From NCBI GenBank assembly GCA_041694215.1, contig JASMTO010000254.1, positions 1-8,804 of the forward strand: a DNA stretch of 8,804 nucleotides, read 5' to 3'. The notes under the pieces were generated by a model, which worked only from the letters and a program-made list of their open reading frames with translations, was not told where the DNA came from and did not search any database. Shown here piece by piece: positions 1 to 6,365 of this stretch. The position numbers were made by a program, and so were the translations under genes. This stretch comes from Flexistipes sp041694215. Lineage in GTDB: Bacteria; Chrysiogenota; Deferribacteres; Deferribacterales; Flexistipitaceae. Positions within the stretch are counted from its first letter, which is position 1; every line of letters starts with the position of its first letter.

Positions 1-60
1 AGCTGAGTCAAAAGCCCTAAAAGTTTTTGTAACATTTTCAAGTCTAAGTAAATTTACCAT
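1..60 (-). CDS. ABC transporter ATP-binding protein, N-terminal fragment
   Basis: Reading leftward from an ATG at 60, 20 codons stay open to the window edge. They encode a start that includes LRLENVTKTF, the usual first beta strand of an ABC ATPase (the segment before the A-loop and Walker A). In the family this protein hydrolyses ATP on the cytoplasmic face to drive a membrane permease. Walker A, the signature motif and Walker B would lie outside the window, so the transporter class cannot be told. The gene follows the acyl-CoA synthetase remnant on the same strand after 58 nt, with a possible hairpin between. No clear Shine-Dalgarno is visible, so the exact start is uncertain. The family call rests on only about ten residues. 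Confidence 0.55.
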   Translation of the reverse strand, partial: MVNLLRLENVTKTFRAFDSA

Positions 61-84
61 TGCAAAAAGATAGAAAAAATATTT

Positions 85-113
85 GCTAATGACAACAGAA
101 AAGTTTTGTCAGC
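85..113 (-). terminator. Possible weak intrinsic terminator or processing hairpin
   Basis: On the minus strand, just after the acyl-CoA synthetase stop, TGACAA (111-106) pairs with TTGTCA (95-90). A further GC/GC pair (113-112 with 86-85) is reached across a bulge, and the loop is 10 nt. The following minus-strand sequence is AAATATTTTTTCT, an interrupted T tract. The stem is AT-rich and short, and it ends only 25 nt before the next start codon. It may therefore be an intra-operon hairpin rather than a full stop. Confidence 0.3.
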
Positions 114-118
114 TGTTT

Positions 119-1563
119 TTATGTGGATTCTTTAACTTGTTCTTTAAGTTTTCTTTTTACAACCTTTCCTGTGGCATTTACTGGCAAATCGTTTACGACA
201 TGGATATGCCGTGGAAGTTTAAAATTAGCCAGATGCTTTTTCAGATACTCCCTCATTTTATGTGTATCAATTGTTTTCCCCTCTTTTGGCATGACATAAG
301 CTACAGGTACTTCGCCGCTTACCTTGTCCTTTACTCCAATTACTGCAGCTGCCTCAACATCTTCGAATGCATATAACAGTTCTTCAATTTCTCTGGGGTA
401 AACATTAATCCCTTTTACAATAATCAGATCTTTTTTTCTATCAACGATATATATAAATCCATCTTCATCCATTTTTGCCATATCGCCGGTGAAAAGCCAT
501 CTTCTTCTTCATTAACGACTTTCACCTCCACATCAGGTAGTGGTAAGCCTACCGAATAAGGTTTTTGCCAGTCAAGCCTGTTTACAGACACAACGGGGGA
601 TGCTTCGGATAATCCATATCCTTCGATAATCGGCTTTTTGAATTTTTTGACAAAATTGTTTAATATCTCTTCTGGTAGGGGCGCGCCTCCACTTACATGA
701 ATTTTTACCGGATAGACAAACCTGATAAACCAAGAGGGCATTTTTGCTTTTGTTAACGCTGAATAAACCTGAGGAACACCAAGAAAAAAAGTAGGGCGTT
801 TAAATATCAGTATATTTTTAAAGGATTTTTTTCTAAGTTCAAGTACCGAGCTAAGAATTATGATTGAACAACCACAATATGTTGGCAACATAACACAGGT
901 TGTGAACGCGTATGAGTGAAACATGGGTAGAAAGAGTAAAAATCTGTCCTTGCGCTCAATTTTGAAGGCTCTAGCATAACCGTCCACATTAGAAAGCAAA
1001 TTTTTGTGTGTAAGAATTGCACCTTTTGGATTGCCAGTTGTGCCTGATGTGTAGATGAGAATTGCGGGGTCATCTATCGATTGGTTTGCAGGGAAATCTT
1101 TGTCATCAATTTCTTCAATTCCGTTATACATGTTTATGGGGGGATTTTTTGTATGTAAATTTATATCTTCGTAGCTAAGTATATTTTTAAAGCCATTTAC
1201 CATACTCTCCAAGTTTTTTATTTCTTCAACAAAGGCATTTGAAGAGAAAAGAAATTGGGCATCACTGTCATTAAGTATATAAGCAATTTCTTCTTCTTTA
1301 AAAAAGGTATTAATGGGTACAGCTATTGCTCCGATTTTCATTAGAGCAAAAAAGCTGAAGAGAAATTCCGGTGAATTTTCCAGAAGAATACCTACTCTGT
1401 CACCTTTTTTAATATTTATTGCTTTCAGGCGTCTAGCCACTTTGTTAATAACACTGTTTGCATCGCTATATGTGTAAGTAATATCGTTAAAAAGTAAATA
1501 TTTTTTCTTGCCATACTTTTCAGTCTGCTTTTGAAGCATTTCACTAATATTATTGAACATCAT
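119..1563 (-). pseudogene. Long-chain fatty-acid/AMP-dependent acyl-CoA synthetase, broken by internal deletion and frameshift
   Basis: An intact family member would activate a carboxylic acid with ATP to an acyl-AMP and then transfer it to CoA. Two reading frames on one strand together give most of such an enzyme. The first frame (1563 to 424) carries the phosphate-binding motif IYTSGTTGNPKG, the HSYAF region and the GYGLSEASP motif, and ends in a short non-homologous tail. The second frame (ATG at 481, stop at 119) carries TGD/MDEDGFIYIVDRKKDLI, KGINVYPREIEELL and the C-terminal LPVNATGKVVKRKL with the catalytic lysine. Between them, near 492-510, roughly 30-35 residues normally found between the 'VKVVNEE' and 'DGWLFTGD' segments are absent, and the frame shifts. 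The first frame lacks the catalytic C-terminal domain and the second lacks the adenylation core, so neither should work alone. I place the start at ATG 1563, with a G-rich stretch (1576-1571) 7 nt upstream; ATG 1560 is an alternative. It overlaps maf by 14 nt. Assembly error is the main other explanation. Confidence 0.8.
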
Positions 1564-2152
1564 GTGAAAACCCCCCAAATGGAGCTATATTCAGTTTGGT
1601 AAATGCCTCCATAAGCATACCCATAGGCATACCCACAACATTGTCATGGTCTCCCACAATTTTTTCCACCAAAAGGCTTCCTTTTCCCTGGATACCGTAT
1701 GAGCCTGCTTTGTCCAATGGTTCTTCTGTATCCACATACCATTTTATAAGAGCGTCGGAAAGTTTTTTAAAAAAAACGTCTGTTTTTTGATAAAAGCGTT
1801 CACAGATTTTATTTTCTTTGTGTACAATTGCCACGCCTGTGTAGACTTCATGTTTTTTTCCACTAAGCATTTTTAATGTACTTATCGCATCTTCTGAATC
1901 TTTTGGTTTACCAATAATTTTACCTTCGAAGTAGATTACTGTATCTGCACCCACAATAAAAGCTTCTGAATAAATATTACTCACATTATAGGCTTTCATG
2001 GCAGCCATTTTCACCACCAGCTCTTCAGGTGGTATTGAATCTGTAAGTGATTCCTTTACCGTTGAGGTTGAATACTGAAAATCAATCCCTAATTTACTAA
2101 ATAATGCTCTTCTACGGGGAGATCCGCTTGCCAATATTATCTTTTGATACAT
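1550..2152 (-). CDS. maf: Maf family nucleoside triphosphate pyrophosphatase
   Basis: This is a 200-residue cytoplasmic protein of normal family length. Maf proteins hydrolyse nucleoside triphosphates (dTTP/UTP in the YhdE type, or modified nucleotides) to the monophosphate and pyrophosphate, a house-cleaning role also linked to septum formation. The visible signatures are LASGSPRRRALF (residues 7-18), GADTVI with the catalytic aspartate at 70, GKP (81-83), HEVYTGVAI (101-109), DKAGSYGIQGKG (148-159) and GDHDNVVGMP (167-176). SYGIQG and the spacing fit the YhdE-like dTTP/UTP subgroup better than the YceF subgroup, though this is an inference. The start at ATG 2152 has a good ribosome site, GAGGGTGA at 2164-2157. 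It lies 14 nt after the Gx-transporter gene, and its 3' end overlaps the acyl-CoA synthetase start, so it is cotranscribed with both. Confidence 0.95.
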   Translation of the reverse strand: MYQKIILASGSPRRRALFSKLGIDFQYSTSTVKESLTDSIPPEELVVKMAAMKAYNVSNIYSEAFIVGADTVIYFEGKIIGKPKDSEDAISTLKMLSGKKHEVYTGVAIVHKENKICERFYQKTDVFFKKLSDALIKWYVDTEEPLDKAGSYGIQGKGSLLVEKIVGDHDNVVGMPMGMLMEAFTKLNIAPFGGFSHDVQ

Positions 2153-2166
2153 ATGTTCACCCTCTG

Positions 2167-2670
2167 TTAATTATTATATGCTGTTATATGTTTTAATACA
2201 ATACAGGTCAAATAACCGATAAATATACCGGTTAACAAGGATATTAATGAGAAATAAGGTAAAAATGAATATATTGCAAGATTTTTTATTACAAAAATTT
2301 TAAGTATAATAAATTGACATATTATGTGGGTTAAACTTCCTAAAGCCGACGTTGATATCGGTGATGTATATTTATCTGTTAATCTGATATAAATATACAT
2401 CACAAAAGCAGAGACAAAGGTGGAGGGGAGGCTTAATAACAATTTTATAACTAAATTCCCTGCAAAAATGGAAACAAATAGAGATTTTAATAGGACAACA
2501 ATCATTGTATCCGATAGTCTCAGTGTGTAAAGGGAGAGCAAAATCCCTATATTGGCTAATCCCAGCCTGATCCCGGGGAAGGGGAGGGGAAAAAAATTTT
2601 CAAAAACACCGAGGATTATAGAGAATGCTGCAAAAAGGCCTATTTTGGCAATTCTATTGTGATATTCCAT
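2167..2670 (-). CDS. Gx transporter family / heptaprenyl diphosphate synthase component I-like membrane protein (EetB-like)
   Basis: This is a 167-residue, very hydrophobic protein with about five membrane segments. The diagnostic stretch GIRLGLANIGILLSLY falls early in the protein, after a first helix ending in FFPLPFPG. These are the features of the family once named heptaprenyl diphosphate synthase component I and now called Gx transporter. The function is not firmly known; it has no prenyltransferase catalytic motifs. From memory, EetB of the Listeria flavin-based extracellular electron transfer locus belongs here, and that family often sits beside NusG-domain-II and ApbE genes, as it does here. 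I chose ATG 2670 because the open frame upstream only reads through the NusG-II gene and because homologues begin at a similar point before the first helix. The start lies inside the preceding gene (17-nt overlap), suggesting translational coupling. The role in electron transfer is inference. Confidence 0.85.
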   Translation of the reverse strand: MEYHNRIAKIGLFAAFSIILGVFENFFPLPFPGIRLGLANIGILLSLYTLRLSDTMIVVLLKSLFVSIFAGNLVIKLLLSLPSTFVSAFVMYIYIRLTDKYTSPISTSALGSLTHIICQFIILKIFVIKNLAIYSFLPYFSLISLLTGIFIGYLTCIVLKHITAYNN

Positions 2671-3019
2671 CGATTTCTTTTCTTTGTTCACATTTAATTT
2701 GAATAGCTGTTTTATTTGGGACACATACAGACATCTCACCGCACTCCTCCACCCAACCATACTTTACACAAATTTGTTGTGGGCAGTCGGATTCGATAAT
2801 TCTTGCCCTGTCAGTATCTATTTCCACGACCATATTCACCCCATACTCCTTTTTTAGATTTAATATTTGTCTTTTAAAAGGTAATTCGTAAATGCGGTTA
2901 TCAATCAATAAAAGGAGTGTTTTATCTTTGTTGATTGTTTTGTTTCCAAAGATAGGCAAAAGGCATACTGCCAGCAGTAGTGAAATGACAAAAATATCTG
3001 TTTTAGTTAGATATTTCAT
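2654..3019 (-). CDS. NusG domain II-containing membrane-anchored protein (EetA-like)
   Basis: This is a 121-residue protein with one N-terminal membrane segment (about residues 9-25, IFVISLLLAVCLLPIFG) followed by a small domain predicted to face outward. The domain matches the NusG domain II pattern: a lysine/arginine-rich strand, then DCPQQICVKYGWVEECGEMSVCVPNKTAIQI, with the CPxxxC pair and the conserved C-V/L-PN turn. Despite the name it lacks the NusG N-terminal domain, so a transcription role is unlikely. By my recollection of the Listeria electron-transfer locus, EetA has this architecture and is encoded next to EetB, matching the neighbour here. The start at ATG 3019 overlaps the apbE end by 17 nt, and the gene ends 17 nt inside the next one. 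The molecular function is unknown. The cysteines could form a disulfide or a redox or metal site, but nothing in the sequence proves this. Confidence 0.85.
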   Translation of the reverse strand: MKYLTKTDIFVISLLLAVCLLPIFGNKTINKDKTLLLLIDNRIYELPFKRQILNLKKEYGVNMVVEIDTDRARIIESDCPQQICVKYGWVEECGEMSVCVPNKTAIQIKCEQRKEIDGISQ

Positions 3020-3971
3020 ATTCCTGCCAGCCGCAAAGCTTTATCTTTTCTGACTGAAGTGTATAGATTAATACAGGAGTTTTCTCTTTTTTGCATACCT
3101 CTCGTATTTTATCAACATCCATCAGGTAGTAAACGGTGGCAAGTCCGTCAGATCTCTGGGCAGTGTCAGATATTACACTGATGCTTTTATAATTGTTTAC
3201 AGGTTGTAAAGTTATTGCATCAAAAATGTGAGTGTATCTTTGCCCGTTTTCTTCGAAATATCTTTCGTAGTTGCCACTGGTGGCCACTGCTTTATTTTCC
3301 AGAGCTATAATGGATAGGAATTCTTTTTTGTTATCTGGGTCTTTGATTGCAATATGCCATTTTCTGTTTCCTTTTTTCCCCATAGTATACAAATCCCCGC
3401 CGGCATTGATCATCGCCGATTTTATTCCTTCTTTTTTCAAAAATTCTATCCCTTTATCCACAATATACCCTTTGGCATAAGCACCCATGTCTATTTTTAG
3501 GTCTGTTTTTTTTATCAAACGTTTTTTATCAAAGACAAGATTGGAAAACCCCACATCCTCAGATTTTTTTTGAATTGTTTTGTTGTCCGGTATCCTAAAT
3601 GGCCCTTCGGGAAATCCGTACATTCTACTTACTGTTGCAACAGTAATATCAAATTTATCATGGCTTAGATGCTTATAGTATTCTGCTTGTTGCAGCAAAT
3701 TGTAAATTATTTCGGTAACAGGGATGCTTTTGCCGGGTATTGCATTATTTACATTTTCTGAAAATTGGGATACTTCATTTTCCCAAGACTCCATTTTTTT
3801 ATTTAATTCGTTAATAAGAGAATCATCTTTGCTGCTTAAGGTAATATCGACAATAGTACCCATTTCATAAAAGGAGCGGGTATTATACTGTTTGCTATCA
3901 CTGCAACCGGCAATAATAAACAAGCTGATGGTAAAAAATAAAGATGCAGCTGTTTTTGCGAGCGTTCCCAT
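3003..3971 (-). CDS. apbE: FAD:protein FMN transferase, lipoprotein (ApbE/Ftp/FmnB family)
   Basis: The enzyme transfers FMN from FAD onto a Ser/Thr of exported target proteins (known targets include NqrC, RnfG and PplA-type proteins) with magnesium as cofactor. From ATG 3971 the protein is 322 residues, a normal length. It opens with a lipoprotein signal ending in LFIIAGC (Cys23), so it should be anchored in the cell envelope. Visible family motifs are EMGTIVDITL, DMGAYAKGYIVDKG, INAGGDLYTMG, ATSGNYERYF, RYTHIFDAIT (family form HIxDP, here with Ala for Pro) and SDGLATVYYLM with the metal-binding Asp/Thr. An open frame continues upstream to 4085, but that part lies in the amrS coding region and precedes the signal peptide, so I reject it. 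The start shares one base with the amrS stop (TAATG). No flavinylation acceptor with an (S/T)GA(S/T) motif is seen in this window. Confidence 0.93.
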   Translation of the reverse strand: MGTLAKTAASLFFTISLFIIAGCSDSKQYNTRSFYEMGTIVDITLSSKDDSLINELNKKMESWENEVSQFSENVNNAIPGKSIPVTEIIYNLLQQAEYYKHLSHDKFDITVATVSRMYGFPEGPFRIPDNKTIQKKSEDVGFSNLVFDKKRLIKKTDLKIDMGAYAKGYIVDKGIEFLKKEGIKSAMINAGGDLYTMGKKGNRKWHIAIKDPDNKKEFLSIIALENKAVATSGNYERYFEENGQRYTHIFDAITLQPVNNYKSISVISDTAQRSDGLATVYYLMDVDKIREVCKKEKTPVLIYTLQSEKIKLCGWQEYEISN

Positions 3972-4972
3972 TAACAGATTATAGCCTTTACGAAATTGCC
4001 ACATTCGGGACATCGGGAATCTTTTATATATGATTGAGTGCTGTAGCCATTTCTTCTGATAAGTGTGGCGGAACATGAAGGACATTTTGTATTGCTGGTG
4101 CTTCCTCCATTACTATCTGTAAGGTTTATATTTCCAGCATATACGTAATTTAGCTTTTCTTTAGCAATGTGGAAAAGATGTCTCATTGTTGATGGAGGGG
4201 TCGGCTCTATATCGCATTTATAACATGGAAAATATCTTGAAATGTGTAAGGGAATATCCGGGCTTAAATCTGCTATCCATTGACACATACGTGAAAATTC
4301 GTCAGGGTCGTCATTTTTTGTCGGGATTATAAGATTTGTCAGTTCGATATGAATGTTATTTTCCCACAGATACTTTATAGTCTGTTTTGCTAAACTGAAA
4401 CTGCCGCTAACCCATTTGTAAAAATCCTCAGAGAATCCTTTCAAATCCACATTGGCAGCGTCTGTATACTCCGCAAGCTCTTTTAGCGGCTCTAAATTTA
4501 TACAGCCGTTAGTGACAAGTGCATTTTTGAGACCGGCCTTCCGGAATTCTTTCATACAGTCTAAAACAAATTCATACCAGATTATCGGTTCATTGTATGT
4601 ATAGGCAATTCCGATTGTTTGGTTTCTTTTGGCAATATCAATAGCCTGCCCGATTTTAAGTGTTTTTCTGGGTGTTATTTGGGTACTTATCTCCCAGTTT
4701 TGACAGAATGGGCACTTTAAATTGCAGCCATTTGTGCCTATGGAAAGGATATTTGATCCTGGATAAAAATGATAAAGAGGCTTTTTTTCCACAGGATCAA
4801 TATTTATAGATGTGATTTCTTCGTATGACGTTTGATAAAGTTTACCCTCTTTATTCTGCCTTATAAGACAGATTCCAGATTTTCCGTCTGCAATATGGCA
4901 GTTATGGTGGCAAAGGTTGCATTGTACTTTGTTATTCTCAAGTTTTTGGTAATATTTTGCTTCAACGTCCAT
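3971..4972 (-). CDS. amrS: AmmeMemoRadiSam system radical SAM enzyme
   Basis: This is a 333-residue cytoplasmic enzyme. The radical SAM cluster motif CxxxCxxC is at Cys83, Cys87 and Cys90, within GTNGCNLKCPFCQNWEIS. It is preceded by DPVEKKPLYHFYPGSNILSIG, the hallmark of the AmrS family, which is named for co-occurrence with AMMECR1 and Memo domains. A Cys/His-rich N-terminus (Cys18, Cys21, Cys25, Cys35) and a C-terminal zinc-ribbon-like pair (Cys297/Cys300 and Cys321/Cys324) are also visible, and the last residue is Cys333. The family resembles pyruvate formate-lyase activases, but its substrate is not established to my knowledge. Neither the AMMECR1 nor the Memo partner is in the window. 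The ATG at 4972 has AGGG 7 nt upstream (4983-4980) and shares one base with the upstream stop (TGATG). The gene therefore lies between a prenyl synthase and apbE. Confidence 0.93.
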   Translation of the reverse strand: MDVEAKYYQKLENNKVQCNLCHHNCHIADGKSGICLIRQNKEGKLYQTSYEEITSINIDPVEKKPLYHFYPGSNILSIGTNGCNLKCPFCQNWEISTQITPRKTLKIGQAIDIAKRNQTIGIAYTYNEPIIWYEFVLDCMKEFRKAGLKNALVTNGCINLEPLKELAEYTDAANVDLKGFSEDFYKWVSGSFSLAKQTIKYLWENNIHIELTNLIIPTKNDDPDEFSRMCQWIADLSPDIPLHISRYFPCYKCDIEPTPPSTMRHLFHIAKEKLNYVYAGNINLTDSNGGSTSNTKCPSCSATLIRRNGYSTQSYIKDSRCPECGNFVKAIIC

Positions 4973-5946
4973 CAGCGATCCCTATTTACCATATAATCTG
5001 CTAAAAAAAGCAGACAGTTTTTATATGGGCTATCATCAAACTCTTTTAATAACGCCTTAGCTTTAAATATATAGTCATCTACAAATTTTTCAGCCTTTTC
5101 TTTGATATTGTGTTTGTGCATCAGTGTCAACATGTACTCAAGATTTTTTTCTGAATAATCTTCAGTTGTAAATAGGTCCCTGACTATTTTTATTTCATCT
5201 TTTTCCAGGCACTGGCGTAGAAGTATCATCGGCAAAGTCATCTTTCCCTCTTTAAAATCTGTCCCCGGCTTTTTCCCTGTATTTTCGGGATTACCAAGGT
5301 AATCAAGAATATCGTCACTCATCTGGAAGGCTAATCCCACCATTTTACCAAATTCTTTCAAGAGGTTTCTTTTTTTAATATCTATATTACCCAGTATAGC
5401 GCCGATTTCACAACATGCAGAAAAAAGTACAGCTGTTTTGCTGAAAATAATTTTTTCGTAATCTTCAAATTTAAGAAAAAAATCCGCAGTTTTTATTAAT
5501 TGGAAAACCTCTCCTTCGCTCATCGTTTTTGCAGCATTGGCAAGAATCATCTGGACAATTGGATCACCGTCTTTTACCAAATTTATAAATGCTCTAGAGT
5601 ATAAAAAATCACCACAAAGAACGGTGATATCATTACCGAAAACCCTGTTTACACTGTCTCTGCCTCGTCTGTATTTTGCTCCATCTATAACATCATCGTG
5701 TATGAGGGTTGCTGTATGGATATATTCCACAACGCCACTTAACACCGCAGTTCTGTTACCAGAATATCCCGCTAATTTTGCTGCCAATATAAGGAAGACA
5801 GGGCGAAGTCTTTTACCGCCGCTCTCAAAAACATAAGATGCCACCTCATTGACCATTTCTACTTCTGAGTCAAGATTTCGTTTGAGTTCTAAATTAACGC
5901 TATTTATTTCATTTTCAATCAAGGAATATACTTCATTTATATCCAT
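4972..5946 (-). CDS. Polyprenyl diphosphate synthase, long-chain all-trans type (IspB/HepT/DmkB-like)
   Basis: The enzyme adds isopentenyl diphosphate units to an allylic diphosphate, making the isoprenoid tail of (demethyl)menaquinone or ubiquinone. The protein has 324 residues, usual for the family. Motifs visible are GGKRLRP (43-49), the first aspartate-rich motif DDVID (84-88) followed by RRGRDSVN, GEVFQL (145-150), and the second aspartate-rich motif FQMSDDILD (DDILD 211-215). The residue five before the first aspartate motif is alanine (79), and a small residue there suits a long-chain product; exact length cannot be read. It is the promoter-proximal gene of the operon and has the best ribosome site in the window (AGGAGG, 5956-5951, 4 nt from ATG 5946). 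Its position upstream of apbE, NusG-II and Gx-transporter genes suggests a quinone for the same redox system, as for DmkB in Listeria. This link is inference. Confidence 0.93.
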   Translation of the reverse strand: MDINEVYSLIENEINSVNLELKRNLDSEVEMVNEVASYVFESGGKRLRPVFLILAAKLAGYSGNRTAVLSGVVEYIHTATLIHDDVIDGAKYRRGRDSVNRVFGNDITVLCGDFLYSRAFINLVKDGDPIVQMILANAAKTMSEGEVFQLIKTADFFLKFEDYEKIIFSKTAVLFSACCEIGAILGNIDIKKRNLLKEFGKMVGLAFQMSDDILDYLGNPENTGKKPGTDFKEGKMTLPMILLRQCLEKDEIKIVRDLFTTEDYSEKNLEYMLTLMHKHNIKEKAEKFVDDYIFKAKALLKEFDDSPYKNCLLFLADYMVNRDR

Positions 5947-5950
5947 TTTT

Positions 5951-5956
5951 CCTCCT
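5951..5956 (-). promoter_or_regulatory. Perfect Shine-Dalgarno of the minus-strand operon's first gene
   Basis: AGGAGG on the minus strand lies 4 nt before ATG 5946. It is stronger than the ribosome sites of the downstream genes, most of which rely on overlapping stop/start codons. This fixes the start of the polyprenyl synthase. Confidence 0.85.
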
Positions 5957-5975
5957 GGGGTTACTAATAATTGTT

Positions 5976-6004
5976 ATTTTAACAGAAAATTTTCATTATT
6001 TCAC
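5976..6004 (-). promoter_or_regulatory. Putative sigma-70 type promoter of the minus-strand operon
   Basis: Minus-strand GTGAAA (6004-5999, 4 of 6 matches to TTGACA), a 17-nt spacer and TAAAAT (5981-5976, 5 of 6 matches to TATAAT) lie about 30 nt before the first start codon. That would leave a leader of roughly 20-25 nt containing the AGGAGG site. A perfect 10-bp palindrome, GAAAATTTTC (5985-5994), sits inside the spacer. AT-rich DNA gives chance matches easily, so this is only a candidate. Confidence 0.5.
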
Positions 6005-6020
6005 TAAGAAAATAGTTGTT

Positions 6021-6048
6021 AGTGCTAAGTGCTAAGTGTTAAGTGTTA
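6021..6048 (+). repeat. 7-bp tandem repeat, 4 copies
   Basis: The unit is AGTG(C/T)TA: two AGTGCTA copies followed by two AGTGTTA copies, with a partial AGT after. An isolated AGTGCTA recurs at 6246-6252. It is read directly from the sequence. It begins only 17 bp upstream of the candidate -35 element of the minus-strand operon. Confidence 0.9.
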
Positions 6049-6050
6049 AG

Positions 6051-6160
6051 TAGAGGTATTTAGAGGTAATTAGAGGTAGTTGATGTAGTTGGAGGTTGTT
6101 GAGATAGTTAAAGGTAGTTGAGGTTGTTAAGGTAGTTAAAGGTAGTTGAGGTTGTTAAGG
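6051..6160 (+). repeat. 9-10 bp GGTAGTT-type degenerate repeats ending in a perfect 28-bp tandem duplication
   Basis: Three 10-bp units TAGAGGTANT (6051-6080) pass into 9- and 10-bp units of the type TT(A/G)A(A)GGTAG and TTGAGGTTG. The last part is a perfect 28-bp direct repeat in two adjacent copies, 6105-6132 and 6133-6160. The G bias is entirely on the plus strand. The identical 28-mers indicate recent duplication; the older units have diverged. Confidence 0.9.
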
Positions 6161-6194
6161 TGATGGGTGATGGGTTTTGGGTTATGGGTGATAG
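6161..6194 (+). repeat. 7-bp TGATGGG-type repeat forming a G-quadruplex motif
   Basis: The units are TGATGGG (twice), TTTTGGG, TTATGGG and a partial TGATAG. Four GGG runs at 6165-6167, 6172-6174, 6179-6181 and 6186-6188 are each separated by exactly four bases (TGAT, TTTT, TTAT). This fits the standard intramolecular G-quadruplex pattern on the plus strand. It directly follows the 28-bp duplication. Confidence 0.85.
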
Positions 6195-6195
6195 T

Positions 6196-6219
6196 CGTTT
6201 CACGTCTTACGTTTCACGT
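6196..6219 (+). repeat. Direct repeat of CGTTTCACGT
   Basis: The 10-mer CGTTTCACGT occurs at 6196-6205 and 6210-6219, separated by CTTA. This is a third sequence type in the same intergenic mosaic. It could also be a pair of binding half-sites, but nothing distinguishes that from the surrounding repeat drift. Confidence 0.75.
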
Positions 6220-6260
6220 TATTGAGGCGGTTAGAGTTAATGGTCAGTGCTAAATTAGTA

Positions 6261-6360
6261 AACCACAAATAACCATGAATAACCACAAATAACCACAAAT
6301 AACAACAAATAACAATGAATAACAACAAATAACAATGAATAACTATGAATAACCACAAAT
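6261..6360 (+). repeat. 10-bp tandem array, ten units without indels
   Basis: Ten consecutive 10-bp units fit AAC(C/A/T)A(CA or TG)AAT, with no insertion or deletion across 100 bp. Positions 6 and 7 change together: six units have CA and four have TG, never a mixture. Position 4 varies among C, A and T, and the rest is invariant. The period is close to one DNA helical turn. The array ends about 30-90 bp before the candidate starts of the plus-strand gene. Confidence 0.95.
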
Positions 6361-6365
6361 AATAA

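Noticed and set aside
680..687. GGCGCGCC 8-bp palindrome in low-GC DNA
   Set aside because: It falls in the Gly-Gly-Ala-Pro codons of the acyl-CoA synthetase remnant, and codon content explains it.
2575..2589. GGGG runs on the plus strand as a second G-quadruplex
   Set aside because: Only three adjacent runs are present, and they encode the conserved FFPLPFPG segment of the Gx-transporter gene on the other strand.
2671..2760. Upstream extension of the Gx-transporter gene to 2760
   Set aside because: It reads through the NusG-II gene in a shifted frame, and the internal ATG at 2670 begins just before the first membrane helix.
3972..4085. Upstream extension of ApbE to 4085
   Set aside because: It lies inside amrS in another frame and would precede an otherwise perfect lipoprotein signal peptide.
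5537..5836. Plus-strand 99-codon open frame inside the polyprenyl synthase
   Set aside because: It is antisense to a well-supported gene with both aspartate-rich motifs and has no recognisable features of its own.
6021..6360. CRISPR array
   Set aside because: The units are 7-28 bp, directly adjacent and degenerate, with no unique spacers and no cas genes nearby.
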